NCBI GenBank assembly: GCA_034190875.2
Contig: CM067348.1
Coordinates: 4,042,904 to 4,106,903, forward strand
Origin: Urechis unicinctus
Lineage: Eukaryota; Annelida; Polychaeta; Xenopneusta; Urechidae
Length of the DNA stretch: 64,000 nt
Reading direction: 5' to 3'
Position numbers and translations under genes: made by a program. Of the stretch, positions 59,470 to 64,000 are shown in pieces; the first letter of the stretch is position 1; each line of letters opens with the position of its first letter. Under the pieces are notes generated by a model, which did no database searches, was not told the origin of the DNA, and saw only the letters and a program-made list of their open reading frames with translations.

Positions 59470-61194
59470 CAATCACAGCAGTCACAGCTAAAGATGAGAA
59501 TCACATTTCTTTCAATTGTTAACATTAACCAAAAACCGTAATACAAGCTCCATCCAAGTTTTTTGATTCTAAAAGGTAAGATAACGTATTGGAGGTTTGT
59601 TGGGCGTGTGTCTAGTTATATTTCATATGACGCATCAAACTTTTACTTTTGATTGCGAATTACTACCTATGTGCGAAGATTATTTTGAACTTGCACTCAA
59701 ATCATAGAATTTGGCGTATATGTGTGTTCTGTTACGTCGGCTTGATTGTACAAAATATCAACTGGTAGAGTTTCCATCCACGTTATTCTCAAAGAGTGAT
59801 AACACTAAACGCTGCAATATCGGCTTTACTGCTTTTGAGGGAACATGCAGTATGATTGGAGCTAAGAAGGGTCACTTGTTGCATGGGGTACAAAAATAAA
59901 GAAGCATAGTGTCGTTAATGGATCTCCTTTGAAAACGTCTGGTGAATATGTATAAGTCGCAAAACCTACCTCTTACAATCAATATAGCCGAGTTTCCGAG
60001 GACGATTGAAATCAGTACAATCACCAGCAATACCGAAATGCAGACATTATTTACTGCGATGCAATGGCTGTGTTGAAAAAGAGGCAAAATGTTTCAAAGC
60101 TTAGGATTAAACGATATAACGTTTAGCAAAATCGTGACATTGTTTTGACCTGGCTTGAAAGTCTTGACATTTGGAACTACCTATGAAGCAATGCAAAAAT
60201 AGACTGTGAGTGACCACACTTTAATGTATGTACTGTACTATACAACTACAAAATAGCACGAAATATGATCTTATTCAAGTAGCGTATCTTTTTCATTCTG
60301 CTTTAAGAATATTAAAAGATAACGCTGCATTACATTATTGAAATAAAATTGTATGCGAAAGGCCGATAGGGTTATTGCCTATTGAACTCTAGACAAATTA
60401 AGTAATAAGGCTACCTTCACAAAAGCATTTTCGCCTCACAGCTAAGATATACTTTTGCGACTAGGTGGATAACTACTATGCCAGAAAATATGCCTAGAAA
60501 ATAACTAGTCTATCGTGCTTTGCAGCTGAGCCATCGTATTTTACAATATGGTTGGCGTACGGTTTAAAACACCTTTGCTAATAATACTGTTTGCATACGC
60601 CAAAAGCTGTTGAAAGGTGAACTCATTAAGCGTTCTATGTGTTTATAAACACAGCAATGTACGAGCGATGACGTAAATGGTATTGCCAAATGTGATCAAT
60701 AGGGATAGGCCTGTCAATCTGGGGAGATATACGGACGCGTTCTTTGTTAAATTAATCGTGTCCAGCAATATATTAGTCCCCCTCAAAAAAGCATGCTATA
60801 TCGCAGCCATAGTTCTTGGCGATCAAGTAATCAATGGTATACTCTATACCGCATGTAAAATAATCTTTGAGTTGTCTACGCTTGAACATTCAAATCCCTC
60901 ATTCAGCTGAACATGCATGCAACTTCTAATATTGTATTGTTTTAGCATTTATACACTTGCAAACTCAGTTCATACTAAGGTTTGCGATAGTGGATACCTG
61001 TATCTCCCATAATCATGCGAGGTGAAAGTTAAATTAAAATGAAAAACCCTGAACATTGTGGTGTTTTAGGGCATTACCCTATAGGATCTAACAGGCCATT
61101 TGTGCATTCATTAATGCAATGTCAAAGAATCTTCCCTCGTGAGAGCCAGCTTTCAAAAAACATTAATCATCAGCTGTATCACTTGAATAGGAGC
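59470..61194. other. Downstream part of U7, no supported gene
   Basis: After the exon the unit jumps to sequence equivalent to U1 14.75 kb, so no 3' untranslated region or AATAAA of the usual type follows. The 77-codon frame at 60677-60910 parallels the one in U2 but is not supported by silent-site excess. Confidence 0.45.
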
Positions 61195-61627
61195 GCTCAG
61201 TTGTGCATATTAAACCGTGTAATTCTTGCGTGTTATTGAAATTACTGGCGACAGCCATCCAAGATTGGAAAAACAGAATGATGAAGGGATTAATAAACGC
61301 TGGACAATTTCATACAATATAAATTCGTTAACAATTTTACCGCGGATATATATCTGTCAGACGAATATTATCAAAGGTCATTTGGACGTGAGATTTTGAT
61401 CGCAATAACGTTAGGGTTATTGCCAGCGGTCGTAGTTATGTTAAGCTGCTTGCGTAGGGAATTGCGCAATAGAATTCCTGAATGCTTCCACGCTCAATAT
61501 GAAACAGCCAGGTCCATATTTCATGTGCCACGAAAAGTAGAATTTCATGGGGCGCAGATTATAATCAATAGATTATCTGTGAGATCTGGTACTTATCTCA
61601 TAATAATCATTGGATAAAAGTATCGAG

Positions 61628-61722
61628 ACATTGTTCGTTCTATTTCTTTTGATCCTGCTTGTAGACACGCCCCCTTTCCTCGTTGCTAACACTACCCCAC
61701 TATCGTTGACATTCGCATACAG
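61628..61722 (+). pseudogene. Leader exon E1a, U8 copy (no start)
   Basis: In the shared frame it reads TLFVLFLLILLVDTPPFLVA, continuing NTTPLSLTFAY, and ends AG|GTATGT at 61722/61723. There is no ATG at either usual position (TTG and ACG instead). The hydrophobic frame is nevertheless unbroken. Confidence 0.45.
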
Positions 61723-64000
61723 GTATGTTTTGAAGACCAGGGGATAACAGCAAACTAAGACATCGTTCTGTGTGTTGTCAGTTGGTATTTCTCTGGCAGC
61801 GAGCCCGGGGCTTAAACCGATTGAGGTATTTATGCGTAGAACAAATGTTCATTAGGCCAACTTAGGTAGAAGTATTTAATAGCGATGATCGTGACAACGA
61901 ATAATGTGACCGCTGAAGACGAGCCACTCAACTAAAGATGTGAGGTATACGGGGATAGTTTTCAGCTTACCAATACCGCATGTCTGCTCTTTGTATTTGG
62001 CAAACATTTCCAACAACGTTTCGTCCCGAAAATATAATTTCTTGGAGAATATTCTCCGGATCGCGTCCTAAATCATAAAACGCATCTTGAAGTAGTCCTT
62101 TGATGAATGGGTGATCGTCTTTCTGGGCGGCCATATATTATCACATGGCATTTGTGTTTTGCCTTTAGTTCCGTCCACAGCGTTGACCGGTCACATTGCA
62201 AAGAAAAAACTCTCATCACCTTAATAGGCTTATTTTCACCGCTAATAATATGTCACTGTCATAATAATGAAATGCATGGCAAATGACTCGGTCGGGATAT
62301 CTTCCGAATGTCAACTGCACATTGAATGTGGCCATACCTCCACTTTTGTACCCTTAGTCTATCTTGATACTATTGAGATATGATATTTGGCTCCTGAAGG
62401 CAGACCCAAAATAGCATATGCGAGGTGTAACGTTTTCGCTTATGGCGGTGGAAATGGCAGATCATTCAGATTCCAACAATGTTTGATGTTCGCATCATTT
62501 AAATAAAAGCTAATTATATGTACAAGCATGTGTACTGAAATGGATGATGACAATATTGGGTGACTTAGTTGCTCCTAGAGGTATGTTAGTGTTGCTTGAT
62601 ACTATTTGTTTCTCTGTTTGATTGATTGTGATCGGCGTTTATCTGGATCATTCTAGCCTCAAGAACTTGCAGTGTGTATACTTCAGGTCTTAATCAATGT
62701 CGCTCCTTGAAAGAGCAACAGAACTTAGTCATAGAGAAAAACTGTCATTAATTAATGCTGGTAGTGATATCCGATTCTCGGCTGGTTAATTCAATGGTTT
62801 CCTTTATTTGGGTTTAACTGTGTAAAGCAGTTAAATGAAATGGCCTTCGCAACCAGTAAGCTGATATCGATACTAGGTACTCATTTCCATCGCAGCGATT
62901 GTGCCGGTCCGGTGGACGTTTAGGTTATGTTTCTCGCCATTATAGAACAACTGCTGATCACTCGCAGACCCCAGAAAATGGGATAGAATCATCCTGATAT
63001 CAGACCGCACAGAATCGCTAGGACGAAGCAGTACCGTTTATCGTATTTTTGTTGACGCTCAATTAGCATTATGTGTTCTGATATATCGATGATTAACAGT
63101 ACTTTTAGGCAAGCAAAAAGTACCGTTTGTTTCGCCTCTTTTTTGACATTAAGATTTTCAGTTACCTTGACAACAAAGACATGCGATCACTTGAGATAAT
63201 GGCTACGAAACATTGGCAAGTCTATTGATCTGGTGTGTCATCATCTTAGCGTGCATACAGTCACACTTGAAAGTGAGAACCACCTATGTGGATATCATGT
63301 TAATCACAATGCATAACATTTCACTGGATGAAAAATACCGCAGATCATTTAAACTAGCTGTTTACATTAACCGCAATAATTATCCACAAATACAAGTCTT
63401 TGCTTTTAAATAGTGTGATAACGTATTTGAGATTTGTTTTGCCAGAGTCTTCTTGATATTTCATATGACACTTTCAACTTCTACTTACAATATCGAATTG
63501 CTACCGATATGCGAAAATCATTTTGCACTTGCATTCAACAGGCGATTTGCCCTAACGAGTGTATTTATGGACCATCACATTGGTCTGTGTTCTTACGATG
63601 GCTTGATTTTACAAAAATATCACGCGGTAGATTTTCCACCGCGCGATAGTGCTAGATACTGTAGAATCGTCCTTACTAATTTTGAGGGAACATGCAGCGT
63701 GAATAAGAGTTGAAAATGATCACTTCTTAAAGAGACAGGCATTAAATACAATATTTAATAGGCATAGTTTCATTAATTGATTTTCATGTAAAACTGCTGA
63801 GCATATCAATGGATTGCAAAACATCCTACAACAATCCACACACGCCGATTGGAAATGGTACAATCACCAGAGATGCAGAATTACACACACTGTCCGCTAT
63901 TGTGCAATTTCTTTGTTCGCTGGAACACGACTTACAACGTGGTATGGAGGTTAAAACGAGTGCATGCCCTGCACATCCTTCCTATGTAAGATACTCGCGT
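61723..64000. other. Right end of the window, U8 noncoding
   Basis: After a deletion join near 62260 the sequence follows U1 13.8-15.3 kb. No peptide repeats, no reverse-transcriptase relic and no supported gene are present before the window ends. Confidence 0.5.

Larger units (their letters stand above)
55330..61194 (+). repeat. Tandem array unit U7 (about 5.9 kb)
   Basis: It starts just left of E1a, because the usual left-end segment is missing at the U6/U7 junction. It contains E1a with a GC donor (55368-55462), the longest reverse-transcriptase relic of the window (57.57-58.32 kb) and a peptide exon open through 14 repeats (58806-59349). U7 and U3 share a deletion that joins TTTTGT to AAATCACGACG (56157 in U7, 29535 in U3), so they share ancestry in this part. 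Confidence 0.8.
61195..64000 (+). repeat. Tandem array unit U8 (partial, runs off the right edge)
   Basis: Left-end segment and E1a (61628-61722) are present. The unit then jumps near 62260 to sequence equivalent to about 13.77 kb of U1, so the part that would hold the peptide exon is deleted. The remainder matches U1 14-15.2 kb. No peptide-repeat sequence is seen in the visible part. Confidence 0.75.

Noticed and set aside
5465..64000. Possibility that the recurring blocks are a CRISPR array, rRNA repeat or viral insertion
   Set aside because: Units are kilobases long with exon-like parts and no short direct-repeat/spacer pattern, rRNA sequence or viral genes. The only polymerase-like sequence is a LINE-type relic.

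Overview
The window looks like invertebrate animal genomic DNA. It has interrupted genes, AT-rich introns, canonical splice sites and polyadenylation signals, microsatellites, decayed non-LTR retrotransposon sequence and a MITE-like element. I see no bacterial, organellar, tRNA, rRNA or CRISPR signal. The one gene I can support encodes a multi-copy neuropeptide precursor whose repeats resemble the orcokinin/pedal-peptide group. That fits a protostome, perhaps a lophotrochozoan, but the species cannot be fixed from the sequence.

Layout. Positions 1 to about 5,464 are a non-repeated left flank with a CT-rich minisatellite (about 760-1170) and a 0.5 kb AT/GATA microsatellite (4262-4770). From about 5,465 to the right edge the DNA is a direct tandem array of about eight diverged copies of one 6-11 kb unit, here called U1 to U8. 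Starts are near 5.47, 16.48, 25.34, 33.38, 39.96, 48.84, 55.33 and 61.20 kb. U5 appears to be a composite of two partial units, and U8 runs off the window.

The intact gene is in U1: join(9003..9064, 10729..11524), 285 residues. A small upstream exon carries the start codon and signal peptide. A phase-2 intron then leads to one large exon with a short acidic spacer, 17 back-to-back 12-residue repeats (one SFDPIGSSLL and sixteen NFDPIGSSLL, each followed by KK or KR) and a 53-residue acidic tail. Synonymous variation among the repeats shows selection on the peptide.

The other units carry decayed copies of the large exon. U3 keeps 8 complete repeats and U7 keeps 14 in open frame, both with altered peptides. 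U2, U4, U5 (two fragments) and U6 are broken. The signal-peptide exon of U1 at 9.0 kb was not found in any other unit. However, seven of the eight units carry a different hydrophobic leader exon (E1a; 5895-5991 in U1) that ends in the same splice phase. It could be an alternative or ancestral first coding exon for the same precursor. The array therefore reads as a neuropeptide locus that amplified in tandem, with one copy kept, several dying, and two (U3, U7) that may be diversified or only recently dead.

Other content includes a shared reverse-transcriptase relic in the large intron of U1, U3 and U7, unit-specific insertions, a nearly identical U5/U6 block that implies a recent exchange, and several short frames that recur in many units without recognisable homology.
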